Shown here piece by piece: positions 1-7,293 of a stretch of DNA of 30,042 nucleotides; within the stretch, counting starts at the first letter, position 1; every line of letters starts with the position of its first letter. The position numbers were made by a program, and so were the translations under genes. The notes beneath the pieces are model-generated. The model made no database searches and was not told the origin of the DNA. It was given only the letters and a program-made list of their open reading frames with translations. Source of the DNA: CAYFLR01 sp964343805. GTDB taxonomy: Bacteria; Bdellovibrionota_B; Oligoflexia; CAYFLR01. Where the stretch lies: contig CAYFLR010000071.1 of NCBI GenBank assembly GCA_964343805.1, positions 1 to 30,042 on the forward strand. Reading direction: 5' to 3'.

Positions 1-54
1 AGCTGCTGGCTTTTTCTTAGCTGCTGGCTTTTTCTTAGCTACTGGCTTCTTCTT
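1..54 (-). repeat. 18-bp tandem repeats encoding PAAKKK units
   Basis: Three 18-bp units (1-18, 19-36, 37-54) lie in the tail of the H1-like gene. The first two are identical and the third differs at two positions. A fourth degenerate unit starts at 55. Each unit encodes six residues of the Lys/Pro/Ala tail. The array reaches the window edge, so its full copy number cannot be seen. Such repeats commonly vary in number between strains by slippage. Confidence 0.8.
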
Positions 55-240
55 AGCGGCTTTTTTCTTTGGCGCGCCAGCAACCTTTTTGAGAATCTCA
101 GCTAACTTCTTATCAATGATCTTCTCAAATTGGTCCTTCTCCTTCTTAAACATTTTTTTCACATCTACTTTGAGCTCTTTTTGTAGTGCCTTTAGGAGCT
201 TACCTACGTATTGCTCAAACAATCCGGTTTTCTTTGCCAT
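1..240 (-). CDS. Histone H1-like lysine-rich protein (3' end outside window)
   Basis: Eighty codons are visible, from an ATG at 240, running off the left edge with no stop. A strong Shine-Dalgarno (AAGGAGGAG) lies a few bases upstream. Residues 1-55 are a Lys-rich amphipathic helical segment (MAKKTGLFEQYVGKLLKAL at the start). From about residue 60 the protein becomes a KKKPAA-type repeat (APKKKAAKKKPVAKKKPAAK). This is the composition of eukaryotic H1 tails and bacterial H1-like proteins such as AlgP, HctB and BpH1. The likely role is nucleoid binding through the unstructured tail. That role is inferred from composition only, and the total length is unknown. It is followed upstream by a 308-bp AT-rich spacer containing an inverted repeat at 335-358. 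Confidence 0.75.
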   Translation of the reverse strand, partial: MAKKTGLFEQYVGKLLKALQKELKVDVKKMFKKEKDQFEKIIDKKLAEILKKVAGAPKKKAAKKKPVAKKKPAAKKKPAA

Positions 241-334
241 AGTTCTCCTCCTTAATTGAGTTAAATAAAAAGCTGTAAAAAACTTTTCTAAATCCATAGT
301 TAATGTTTATTAAAATAGTATTCGACACTTCCCA

Positions 335-358
335 TATAAACTTAAGAAAAAGTTTATA
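335..358. promoter_or_regulatory. 9-bp inverted repeat in 308-bp AT-rich spacer
   Basis: TATAAACTT (335-343) and AAGTTTATA (350-358) are perfect 9-bp arms around a 6-bp loop, about 95 bp upstream of the H1-like start codon. No T-tract follows on either strand, so it is not an ordinary terminator. It could be an operator for the H1-like gene. The rest of 241-548 is AT-rich and shows no convincing gene. Near 509-521 and 539-549 two similar short motifs (A-run followed by GCGCCCC or GTGCCCT) occur in the same orientation, with no assigned role. Confidence 0.4.
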
Positions 359-548
359 ATTATCACCTGATAGCAATAAAAAATGGATATAAATACTGTT
401 AAATAAGGATTTGGTTGGGTGAATTTTATTTAAGAATTTAAATTAAAATGAGACATTTAAGAAGGCACCATCTGAGCAACTTTAAAATTTCCTTTCCTTA
501 GATAAAAAAGCGCCCCAAAAGACTGTTCCAATGAATTAAAAAAGTGCC

Positions 549-1781
549 CTACCCTTTCTCTTTAAATACACCTTTATCAATAATGGTTGTTTCGTATTTT
601 CCATCTATATCAGCAACTACAGACACATCGACACTACCAATCATAAAGTCTGTATGAAGAATAGAATCATTACAACCAACTTCACTGAGTTGTTCTTCAT
701 TATAGCCTTCTGCATCTTTTATAGCACCTGAAATACCACGACCTAGAGCGATATGACAAGCCGCATTCTCATCTAATAAAATATTATTGAATATCTTACC
801 CGATTGAAATACTGGAGAACTCACATCTACTAGAGCTACCTCCCCTAGAAACCTGGCGTTAGGGTCCATTTTAAAGTAGGTATCTAGCATATCCTTTCCC
901 TTGGAGGCGCCATAATCAACAACTCTTCCTTCTTCAAAAATAAACCAAGCATCTAGAACTGTATTATCTAAAACAGAAACAGGACGGGTCACTCGAACTT
1001 TACCATGGGTTTTTTTAAAATTAGGAGTTGTAAACACCTCTTCAGTGGGGAGATTAGGAAAAAAGATATTTCCCTCAGGAGTTTTATCACTCCCACCTAA
1101 CCATCTGGAACGATCATTTAAGTAGACATGTAAGTCTGTATCTGGTCCGGTGAAATGAAGATGGTTAAAACCTGAATTATTTAAATAAGCGCATCGAGTA
1201 GCTAATAGATCTGAATGCTTTTTCCATTCGGCAATAGGATCATCGGCATTTAGTCTAACAATAGGTATCAATGTTTCCCAAAAAGTATTGACAGCCTCAC
1301 CTGATTCGGATCCAAAAACTTGCTCTGCCCATTTTAAAGTGGGGACACAAGCAATTGACCAAGCACATTCACCTGAGAAAAAACTGCTCATCAAGGGTTT
1401 CTGCAATTCTCGCATATTTTTCTTATAAGAGAGATCTCGTTCCTGATTAATTTTTTCATAAACTGCTGGGTCTGCTTTGCCATCCAATCTGATTAAACTC
1501 CATCTCTCTTGCGAGAGATAGTCCACCTTATTCTTCATATAAGAGGGGATATAACCTAAAAATTCATCTTGCTGATGACAGCTTCGATTCACAGTGGACT
1601 GGGGGTTTTCGAAGTCTGCTTCCACATAGCGAGCTCCCATTTTATAAGCCTGTTCTTCAATAATATTTACAAAATCCATATGCACAAATTCACCTTTAAC
1701 AAGTAAATTCTGCCCTCTTTGTAAATTGACTCCGGCCTTTAATAGTAACTGGGCATATTTTTCGTAGATTTCTCGGTTCAT
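549..1781 (-). CDS. M29-family metalloaminopeptidase
   Basis: About 410 residues, matching the usual length of thermophilic-type aminopeptidases (AmpS/AmpT/PepS, MEROPS M29). These are cytoplasmic two-metal enzymes that remove N-terminal residues from peptides. The family metal ligands appear in order (numbering from the GTG at 1784): Glu in PTEEV (248-249), Glu315 in GEVALVD, His344 in ACHIALG, and His377 and Asp379 in HTDFMIGS. A GTG at 1784 and an ATG at 1781 are both possible starts. I prefer the ATG because the N-terminus then begins MNREIYEKYAQLL. The frame stays open into a 10-N gap at 1789, so the ribosome site and possibly extra N-terminal codons are hidden. It lies downstream of rpiB and the suhB-like gene on the same strand. 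Confidence 0.92.
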   Translation of the reverse strand: MNREIYEKYAQLLLKAGVNLQRGQNLLVKGEFVHMDFVNIIEEQAYKMGARYVEADFENPQSTVNRSCHQQDEFLGYIPSYMKNKVDYLSQERWSLIRLDGKADPAVYEKINQERDLSYKKNMRELQKPLMSSFFSGECAWSIACVPTLKWAEQVFGSESGEAVNTFWETLIPIVRLNADDPIAEWKKHSDLLATRCAYLNNSGFNHLHFTGPDTDLHVYLNDRSRWLGGSDKTPEGNIFFPNLPTEEVFTTPNFKKTHGKVRVTRPVSVLDNTVLDAWFIFEEGRVVDYGASKGKDMLDTYFKMDPNARFLGEVALVDVSSPVFQSGKIFNNILLDENAACHIALGRGISGAIKDAEGYNEEQLSEVGCNDSILHTDFMIGSVDVSVVADIDGKYETTIIDKGVFKEKG

Positions 1782-1788
1782 CACATCA

Positions 1789-1798
1789 NNNNNNNNNN
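1789..1798. other. 10-N assembly gap
   Basis: Ten consecutive N between the aminopeptidase start region and the suhB-like stop codon at 1804. A fixed 10-N run is typical of a scaffolding placeholder, so the true distance is unknown. The aminopeptidase start and any promoter in this spacer cannot be read. Confidence 0.95.
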
Positions 1799-1803
1799 CA
1801 TCC

Positions 1804-2598
1804 TTAGGTTAACTTACTCTTAATCACTTTTAACATCTCATGGTGGATAGGGGCAGGTGCAGCTAATATTTGCCGCCCGAATAAAAATTGGTTCTGGCCA
1901 GCAAAATCTGAAACCATCCCTCCCGCCTGTTGAACAATATAGGAGCCAGCTGCAATATCCCACGGACTTAAGTTAAATTCAAAAAAACCATCAAATCGTC
2001 CTACCGCTGTGTAAGCTAAATCTAAAGCCGCAGAGCCGATTCGCCGTAATCCATGAGTATTCAGCATAAAATATTTTAAAATTTCAGTGTATTTCTCTAA
2101 TATTTCAAACTCTCTAAAAGGAAAGCCAGTCGCCAATAAGCAGTCATTTAGACTCTGCTTCCCGCTCACTCGAATTTTTTCCCCATTTAAAAAAGCTCCC
2201 GTTTTATCGGCATAAAATAACTCTTTTTTATTCACTTCAAAAACAACGCCCAACACTGTTTTTTCTTCTTTTTGTAAAGCCACACTGATACAAAAAGCAG
2301 GAACTCCATGGGTAAAGTTAGTGGTTCCATCCAATGGATCTATAATCCATCTATAGGGTGAATTACCATCAATTTTCCCGGTCTCTTCATTGATAAAACA
2401 ACTAGATGGGATCAATTTCTTAAAGCCAGCAACTAAAAGATCTTCAGCCTTTTTGTCTACATAAGAAACTAAATCATTGGTCCCTTTATATTCAATTTGA
2501 TTGGTATCAAAGTGATTAAATTCTCCGCCAATAAAATCCCCGACTTCTAAAATCAGCTCCAGAATAGCAGGCTTTAAATCTTTTATCTCAACACTCAT
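1804..2598 (-). CDS. Inositol monophosphatase family phosphatase (SuhB-like)
   Basis: 264 residues, the usual size for the Mg2+-dependent, Li+-sensitive sugar phosphatase superfamily (SuhB, CysQ, archaeal FBPase/IMPase). Metal-binding motifs are intact: INEET (Glu71), WIIDPLDGTTNF (Asp87, Asp90) and SPWDIAAG (Asp214). The GRFDGFFEFNL segment before the last motif is typical of IMPase. Substrate within the superfamily cannot be assigned from sequence alone. Its ATG overlaps the rpiB stop by one base (TAATG), which indicates translational coupling in an operon with sugar-phosphate metabolism. Confidence 0.93.
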   Translation of the reverse strand: MSVEIKDLKPAILELILEVGDFIGGEFNHFDTNQIEYKGTNDLVSYVDKKAEDLLVAGFKKLIPSSCFINEETGKIDGNSPYRWIIDPLDGTTNFTHGVPAFCISVALQKEEKTVLGVVFEVNKKELFYADKTGAFLNGEKIRVSGKQSLNDCLLATGFPFREFEILEKYTEILKYFMLNTHGLRRIGSAALDLAYTAVGRFDGFFEFNLSPWDIAAGSYIVQQAGGMVSDFAGQNQFLFGRQILAAPAPIHHEMLKVIKSKLT

Positions 2599-3032
2599 TA
2601 GATATCCTCATCAATTTGTTCTATCCGAGCAATATGACGCCCCCCTTCAAAGGAAGTAGAAAGCCAAATATCAACTATATCAAGAGCCATCTCTAAGGAC
2701 ATCATTCTCTCGCCCAAAGAAATCATATTGGCATCGTTATGCAATCTTCCCATTTTGGCTGAGTTTAAATCCCAACACAAAGCGCATCTCACCCCTTTAT
2801 ATCGGTTCGCAGCTATAGCTTCACCATTACCAGATCCACCGAGCACAATACCGCGATCACATTGATTGCGCATCACCGCATCTGCCACCGGTCGAATAAA
2901 TTTGGGATAATCACATGATTCGGTCGAGTCAGTCCCTTTATCAAAGACTTCGTGGCCCTGTTTTGTAAGGTGGGAAATTATTTCGGTTTTGTATTTATAC
3001 CCTGCATGGTCTGATCCAATAGCTATTTTCAT
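2598..3032 (-). CDS. rpiB: Ribose-5-phosphate isomerase B
   Basis: 144 residues of the RpiB/LacAB fold. The enzyme interconverts ribose 5-phosphate and ribulose 5-phosphate in the pentose phosphate pathway. It begins MKIAIGSDHAGYKYK, which carries the phosphate-binding GSDHAG motif. The active-site loop is GIVLGGSGNGEAIAAN (61-76). In the E. coli enzyme this loop has a catalytic Cys. Here Cys is absent and Glu71 follows GNG, as in the mycobacterial-type enzyme, where Glu acts as the base. HNDANMISLGERM near residue 98 is the second conserved block. The ribosome site is weak (AGGG). First visible gene of the rpiB-suhB-(M29) run; 88 bp separate it from the PLD gene. Confidence 0.93.
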   Translation of the reverse strand: MKIAIGSDHAGYKYKTEIISHLTKQGHEVFDKGTDSTESCDYPKFIRPVADAVMRNQCDRGIVLGGSGNGEAIAANRYKGVRCALCWDLNSAKMGRLHNDANMISLGERMMSLEMALDIVDIWLSTSFEGGRHIARIEQIDEDI

Positions 3033-3120
3033 CTTTATGCCCTAATAATTTTTGTTAGCAAGAAATACTACGCTGTGAATTATTGGCACAATATGAAGCT
3101 CTTTGCAAGATTAAGGGGGG

Positions 3121-4488
3121 TTATTGGGAGCAAGTGGCTCTGAAAGAGGAATTATTTCTACGAGCTGTTCCAAGTAAATAATCTACTTCTCCAAAAGAAA
3201 GAGTCATGGGATCCATTCCACAATCAACCTTTTGCCCTACCTCAATCGCCTCTTTGATTTTTTTCATAAAAGACTGATACCGATTGCGATTCATATTAAA
3301 GAGAAAATCAAAGTCTCTTTGAAAAGAAGTGAGAGCATCTGCAAATTGAATTCCATCAAAGTAAACTAGGTTTTCGATATGAGAATATTCGGCGGAGTAA
3401 GACCAATTGAAAGAACCGGTGTAAATGTGCCTATCATCAATAATGATGTATTTAGAGTGCATCTGCTTTTGCAGATAGGCATTCAAATTGATATTAAAAA
3501 ACTTGAGACGCACCTTCACATTTTCATGACCTTCAAAGTTCTTCAAACTTAAGAAGTGAGCAAAGTTGTGACTACTTGAGCATTGCCTTTGGAATTCACT
3601 TTCACACACTTTCATTTTCATTCTATTTCGTTTGTATCGATAGTCATATTCTCCCATGGTCACTACGATATCAACTTTAACTCCTCGGCTAGCAGCACGC
3701 AATAGAGCGTTATAAATGGGGCGTAGCTTAATGCGAGTACTTGCTATTTTGATATTATTTTCTGCCTGATCGATGGCTTTGACCAATTGTCGTGTTAAAG
3801 TGTACCCAGGTCCCTGTCTTTTATTTCGAATGGAAAGACCTCTAATGTTAAAGTTGTCAGTGTTAAAAAACACAGCGAGATCTTGTGGCTCTGAAAATGG
3901 CTGATTAAATGGGAAGTACCCTTCAGTGAGGGGGGATCCAAATTCATTGGAAGCATTCCAAAGGAGCTCAAATTGAGTTTGAAAAGACCAAGCAATCTCC
4001 ACCTCATCTTTAAAGAAAAGGATGTTCTCATTATAGTTGTTACGAGATGATAAAGACCAATTAGCTGATCCGGTAATCAATGAAGGGGTCTTAGTGTAGC
4101 CATCAATGACGGCAAATTTATGATGCATTTTTTTACCCGATGCCAGCCAGCGCACATCAATACCGAGACTTTCTAAGGCAAAACTTTTTTCTTCTTTGGC
4201 TTCAGTGGTACCATAGCCCTCGTAGATCAATCGCACTTTAAGATCACTGGCTAAGATACGTTCTTGAATAACAGGACTTTTGAAAAACTTTATAATTTTA
4301 CTTCGATCTGAGACTTCCAGATTATACATCGCAATATCTATGGTGGAATCCGCCTGCTCTAGATATTTAACCACCTCATCGAAAGTGGAGTCATAGGGAT
4401 GGAAAAGGACTTTGACCTCGGCGGAGAGCGAATTAAAGTTTATAACTATTAATAGAGCTAATATATTTAGTAATTTTTTGACTTTCAT
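3121..4488 (-). CDS. Secreted phospholipase D/nuclease family protein, two HKD motifs
   Basis: 455 residues with an N-terminal signal peptide (basic MKVKKL, hydrophobic core to about residue 19, likely cleavage after SLSA). Two complete HxKx4D motifs are present: His122-Lys124-Asp129 followed by TGSANWS, and His344-Lys346-Asp351 followed by TGSFNWS. Two HKD half-sites form one active site that attacks phosphodiesters through a phosphohistidine. Members include phospholipases, cardiolipin synthases and Nuc-type nucleases. No transmembrane helices follow the signal, so a periplasmic or secreted hydrolase is more likely than a cardiolipin synthase. Four Cys near the middle and C-terminus (295, 303, 423, 453) could form disulfides. 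Monocistronic in appearance, divergent from the gene at 4856. Confidence 0.88.
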   Translation of the reverse strand: MKVKKLLNILALLIVINFNSLSAEVKVLFHPYDSTFDEVVKYLEQADSTIDIAMYNLEVSDRSKIIKFFKSPVIQERILASDLKVRLIYEGYGTTEAKEEKSFALESLGIDVRWLASGKKMHHKFAVIDGYTKTPSLITGSANWSLSSRNNYNENILFFKDEVEIAWSFQTQFELLWNASNEFGSPLTEGYFPFNQPFSEPQDLAVFFNTDNFNIRGLSIRNKRQGPGYTLTRQLVKAIDQAENNIKIASTRIKLRPIYNALLRAASRGVKVDIVVTMGEYDYRYKRNRMKMKVCESEFQRQCSSSHNFAHFLSLKNFEGHENVKVRLKFFNINLNAYLQKQMHSKYIIIDDRHIYTGSFNWSYSAEYSHIENLVYFDGIQFADALTSFQRDFDFLFNMNRNRYQSFMKKIKEAIEVGQKVDCGMDPMTLSFGEVDYLLGTARRNNSSFRATCSQ

Positions 4489-4623
4489 TAATTTTTCCTT
4501 GGCATTTAAACGAACAACTCACCTATCTATATACCTGGAACAGAAACATATTTGAAATATATTAAATAAATTTTAACAATCTATTTTTTAGCTAGTCCAT
4601 AAAATAGTATATTAAAGGATACT

Positions 4624-4769
4624 TTGTGCGCGGGAAATTGGTGTTAAAAATCTTTAGCCCTTTATTTTTCAGAAGGTTGACCATCATTAGGAGGTAACAC
4701 CTTAAAATTATATGAATAACCCTTTCTTCAGTTCAGAGAGAAGAAAAAACACCAATTTCCCGCGCACAA
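4624..4769. repeat. Perfect 22-bp inverted repeat flanking a 102-bp segment
   Basis: The left arm at 4624-4645 (core GTGCGCGGGAAATTGG) is repeated without mismatch as its reverse complement at 4748-4769. The arms are GC-rich against very AT-rich flanks. The segment sits in the 367-bp spacer between two divergent genes (4489-4855), 136 bp from one start codon and 87 bp from the other. The inner 102 bp contain GGAGGT at 4690 and a 22-codon ATG ORF (4712-4780) that runs into the right arm and is unlikely to be a gene. A 13-bp AT palindrome lies at 4548-4560. No clear target duplication flanks the element. It could be an invertible segment, a MITE/REP-like element, or a long-stem regulatory structure. 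Confidence 0.85.
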
Positions 4770-4855
4770 TAAAAGAGTAAAAGAATATAGGAATTTCATT
4801 AGAAAGCGAGGAGCAAACTTGGTAAAATAGGATAAACAATTTAAAGGAGCTCCCC

Positions 4856-5275
4856 TTGAGTAATATATATTGCATCAGTAACGATGAGGTGATGTTAGAT
4901 TCATTGCTAGTGATCTTGGAGGCAGAGGGTCATGAGATAAAAAACCAAACCAACATGGATAATGCGGAGACCAACCTTACTGATTTTAAAACTCATTTAT
5001 TGATAATTGATCCAGAATCACTCAATTTGGACAATCAGATTAAAGAACTCGTCATAAAACTTAAGTCTGGATCACTAAAGAATTCACTTAAAACCTTATT
5101 ACTAGTAGATCCTAAAAATGAATCTCCTTATTTTAGCCCAGAGGACAAATCCAAGGATGGAGTGAATTTTTTTGATGGTCATCTCAGCAAGCCATTTAGC
5201 ACCACTTCTCTATTAAATGAAACCAAAGACCTGCTCAGAAAAGGCACTCAGAAAAATGATGATTTTTTTGTTTAA
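4856..5275 (+). CDS. Small atypical receiver-domain protein
   Basis: 139 residues from a TTG start at 4856, chosen because AAAGGAG ends 6 bases before it. The layout is that of a single CheY-type receiver: acidic residues at Asp10/Glu11 after strand 1, Asp52 in LLIIDPESL at the phosphoacceptor position, and Lys112-Pro113 (LSKPF) after strand 5. The switch Thr/Ser after strand 4 (TLLLVDPK) is not evident, so signalling may be non-canonical. No output domain follows. The stop overlaps the convergent mltA stop by 4 bases. No histidine kinase is nearby. A partner cannot be named. Confidence 0.65.
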   Translation: MSNIYCISNDEVMLDSLLVILEAEGHEIKNQTNMDNAETNLTDFKTHLLIIDPESLNLDNQIKELVIKLKSGSLKNSLKTLLLVDPKNESPYFSPEDKSKDGVNFFDGHLSKPFSTTSLLNETKDLLRKGTQKNDDFFV

Positions 5276-6537
5276 GGCGTTGGAATTACTGCAAAATAGA
5301 GAGTTCCATTGTGGTTTTGGGAACCGGCAGCCAGTTCAGCATTGAGACCTTCTCCCCAATAAATATCAACTCGACCCGCACCTTTAATGGCACCACCTGT
5401 GTCTTGGTTGACCATCAATCGACTAAAGTCTTTCCAATCAGTAATTTCACCATTTTCAATTATGGGACGTTTGGTAGAAATAAGAGCGATGGCTCCTAAA
5501 GGGAAAATTTTATTATCGGTAGCAATAGAATGTCCACCTACTAACACGGTAGAACCACTGCCAAAGGGGCCATTTTGAGCTTCATTAAAAAAGACATAGC
5601 TGGGGTTCTTGGGAAAGATTCGATCAATCTCAGATGGCTTTTCTGTAAAATAGCGTCTTAAGCCTTGGAGAGTAAGATACTTTTTATCGACTCCCTCTTT
5701 CTTTAAAACTCGGCCGATAGCTACATAAGGCTGACCATTTTGGGCGGCATAGTTAACGAAAATGCGGTTTTTACTGCCATCGGCTTCTGTTACCTCAACA
5801 ATCCCTGAACCTTGAATATGAAGAAAAAAAGCTTCAATCATATCGTCTACGTATACAATCTCTAGATCTTGCCCTTGCAAAGCAAAATCCCAGTCGATCT
5901 CCTTGCGATCATAATAAGGAGTATAGCTGCCATCAGGTAATTCTCGTCGCCATCGCCAGCTTCCGTTAATCAAGGTTCTTACTAAGTCACCTGGTTTCTT
6001 ATAAAGAGGGTAGGTATAGATACCAGCTTGGACCCGACTTCCTCTAAGGAGAGGGAGATAGTAACCTGTATAATGAACTTTACCTTTTTGGTCTTTTCCT
6101 TCTGATTTATACCATTCGTAGTGAGTTTTGGCATAACTCCAAACCTCTTCCATATTTCCCTTTTCTATAGCTAATTTAAGGAAAGCCCCCGCCGTTTCAA
6201 TACACCATTGTTTGCGAGTGACCACTCGATCACCAAATTTCCATGTTTTATTGGAAGTATATCGTCGACAGCGTTTTATTTGACGCTTCAGAGCTATTTT
6301 AAAATCCTCAATATTTCCATCAGGAATGATTGCTGGTAATTCCTGTTCGGTCACTCTTTTCATATAGGACTTGGAAGACTTATTCCCTATTGAAATCTCA
6401 GTAGTACCAGTGGAACTGAGGTCTGAAGATTCCAACCATGCAGGTCTTTCAAAAAGAATGTTAGATGCATCCGCCAAAGCAATATGAGACCAACTCATGG
6501 CCACAATAGCAAAACCAACAAAATAGGATTTCAACAT
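5272..6537 (-). CDS. mltA: Membrane-bound lytic murein transglycosylase A family
   Basis: About 421 residues. It cleaves the MurNAc-GlcNAc bond of peptidoglycan, giving 1,6-anhydromuramyl ends, in the periplasm. The MltA domain is marked by HYTGYYLPLLRGSR and FFLHIQGSG. The C-terminal 3D barrel has NQDTGGAIKGAGRVDIYWG (378-396) with its conserved aspartates Asp380 and Asp392. A signal peptide ends near ALADA, but no lipobox Cys is present, unlike E. coli MltA, so this form may be soluble or anchored otherwise. Two ATGs occur (6540, 6537); GGGAGG is only 3 bases from the first and 6 from the second, so the second is preferred. A palindrome lies upstream at 6557-6585. Confidence 0.9.
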   Translation of the reverse strand: MLKSYFVGFAIVAMSWSHIALADASNILFERPAWLESSDLSSTGTTEISIGNKSSKSYMKRVTEQELPAIIPDGNIEDFKIALKRQIKRCRRYTSNKTWKFGDRVVTRKQWCIETAGAFLKLAIEKGNMEEVWSYAKTHYEWYKSEGKDQKGKVHYTGYYLPLLRGSRVQAGIYTYPLYKKPGDLVRTLINGSWRWRRELPDGSYTPYYDRKEIDWDFALQGQDLEIVYVDDMIEAFFLHIQGSGIVEVTEADGSKNRIFVNYAAQNGQPYVAIGRVLKKEGVDKKYLTLQGLRRYFTEKPSEIDRIFPKNPSYVFFNEAQNGPFGSGSTVLVGGHSIATDNKIFPLGAIALISTKRPIIENGEITDWKDFSRLMVNQDTGGAIKGAGRVDIYWGEGLNAELAAGSQNHNGTLYFAVIPTP

Positions 6538-6556
6538 CATCTGCCTCCCAGTTCCA

Positions 6557-6585
6557 TATCCGGGTTTTCATGAAATATCCGGATA
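6557..6585. promoter_or_regulatory. Nested palindrome upstream of mltA
   Basis: TATCCGG (6557-6563) and CCGGATA (6579-6585) form 7-bp inverted arms. Between them is a second perfect 10-bp palindrome, TTTCATGAAA (6566-6575). It lies 17-45 bp upstream of the mltA start, either in the leader mRNA or as an operator. The rest of 6541-6690 is AT-rich with a weak A6/T6 hairpin near 6630 and no gene. Confidence 0.4.
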
Positions 6586-6690
6586 AATCATTTTCGTTAA
6601 ATTATAAATTATTAGTTAAATTCCCAAAAAAGGCTTTTTTTGTATAACATAAAATTTAAATTATTGAAAGATAAAATTTATAGATTCATC

Positions 6691-7260
6691 TTAGGCAGAG
6701 AGAGAAAAGTCTCGGAGGCGCTGATAAAACATCCAGGCATTGAGGGCGAGTGTATGATTCATCACTCCATCTTCAATCATTTGCTCGATTTCTGACTCTG
6801 AGGCTTCAATCACTTCAATATCCTCAAAATTATCGAAATCAGTCTTTCCGGTATTTTCCAGGTGCCAAGCAAGAATGGTATAGCACCAATTTGTTTGAAT
6901 GGCCGGATTAGGGCGAACTTTACCAATCACTCGACTGGAAGCGGCTTTATAACCTGTCTCCTCCAGAAGTTCTCGCGTACCCGCATCTTCTGGACTCTTA
7001 TCAGTGGTATCAATTAATCCGGCTGGAAACTCGATAGTGACATTGCGAATGCCATGACGATACTGTTTTACTAATAAAAACTTATTGTTAGGTAGAACTG
7101 GAACCACATTGCACCAGCTCACCCCCTCCAATACGAAAAAATCACGCGGTTTAGGGCTTTTCTTGGTAAAAAGCACCCCATCTTTGCGCACTTGAAAAAT
7201 ACGACAATCCAATATAATTTCAGAAGATTGCACCTTCCATCTTTTCTTTAAGTCTTTCAT
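6691..7260 (-). CDS. Nudix hydrolase, ADP-ribose pyrophosphatase-like
   Basis: 189 residues. The order is typical of ADP-ribose/ADP-sugar pyrophosphatases (NudF/YffH-like): a beta-rich N-terminus, VKQYRHG (64-70), EFPAGLID (78-84) and the Nudix helix RELLEETGY (96-104), which carries the metal-binding REx2EE core. The Nudix box is slightly irregular: the usual Glu six residues after Gly81 is Asp87, and one extra residue separates it from the REL core. Such enzymes hydrolyse ADP-ribose to AMP and ribose 5-phosphate, but the exact substrate is not fixed by this sequence. No clear ribosome site precedes the ATG. It lies 33 bp downstream of the MotA/TolQ-like gene and may be co-transcribed. Confidence 0.85.
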   Translation of the reverse strand: MKDLKKRWKVQSSEIILDCRIFQVRKDGVLFTKKSPKPRDFFVLEGVSWCNVVPVLPNNKFLLVKQYRHGIRNVTIEFPAGLIDTTDKSPEDAGTRELLEETGYKAASSRVIGKVRPNPAIQTNWCYTILAWHLENTGKTDFDNFEDIEVIEASESEIEQMIEDGVMNHTLALNAWMFYQRLRDFSLSA

Positions 7261-7293
7261 TTATATTATTATAGGAAGTATTTTGGAGCTTGT

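Noticed and set aside
4624..4769. Insertion sequence remnant with target duplication
   Set aside because: No transposase and no matching direct repeats at the outer ends of the arms; MITE remains only a hypothesis.
4712..4780. 22-codon ORF within the inverted-repeat segment
   Set aside because: GGAGGT is 17 bp from the ATG, too far, and part of the ORF is simply the right repeat arm.
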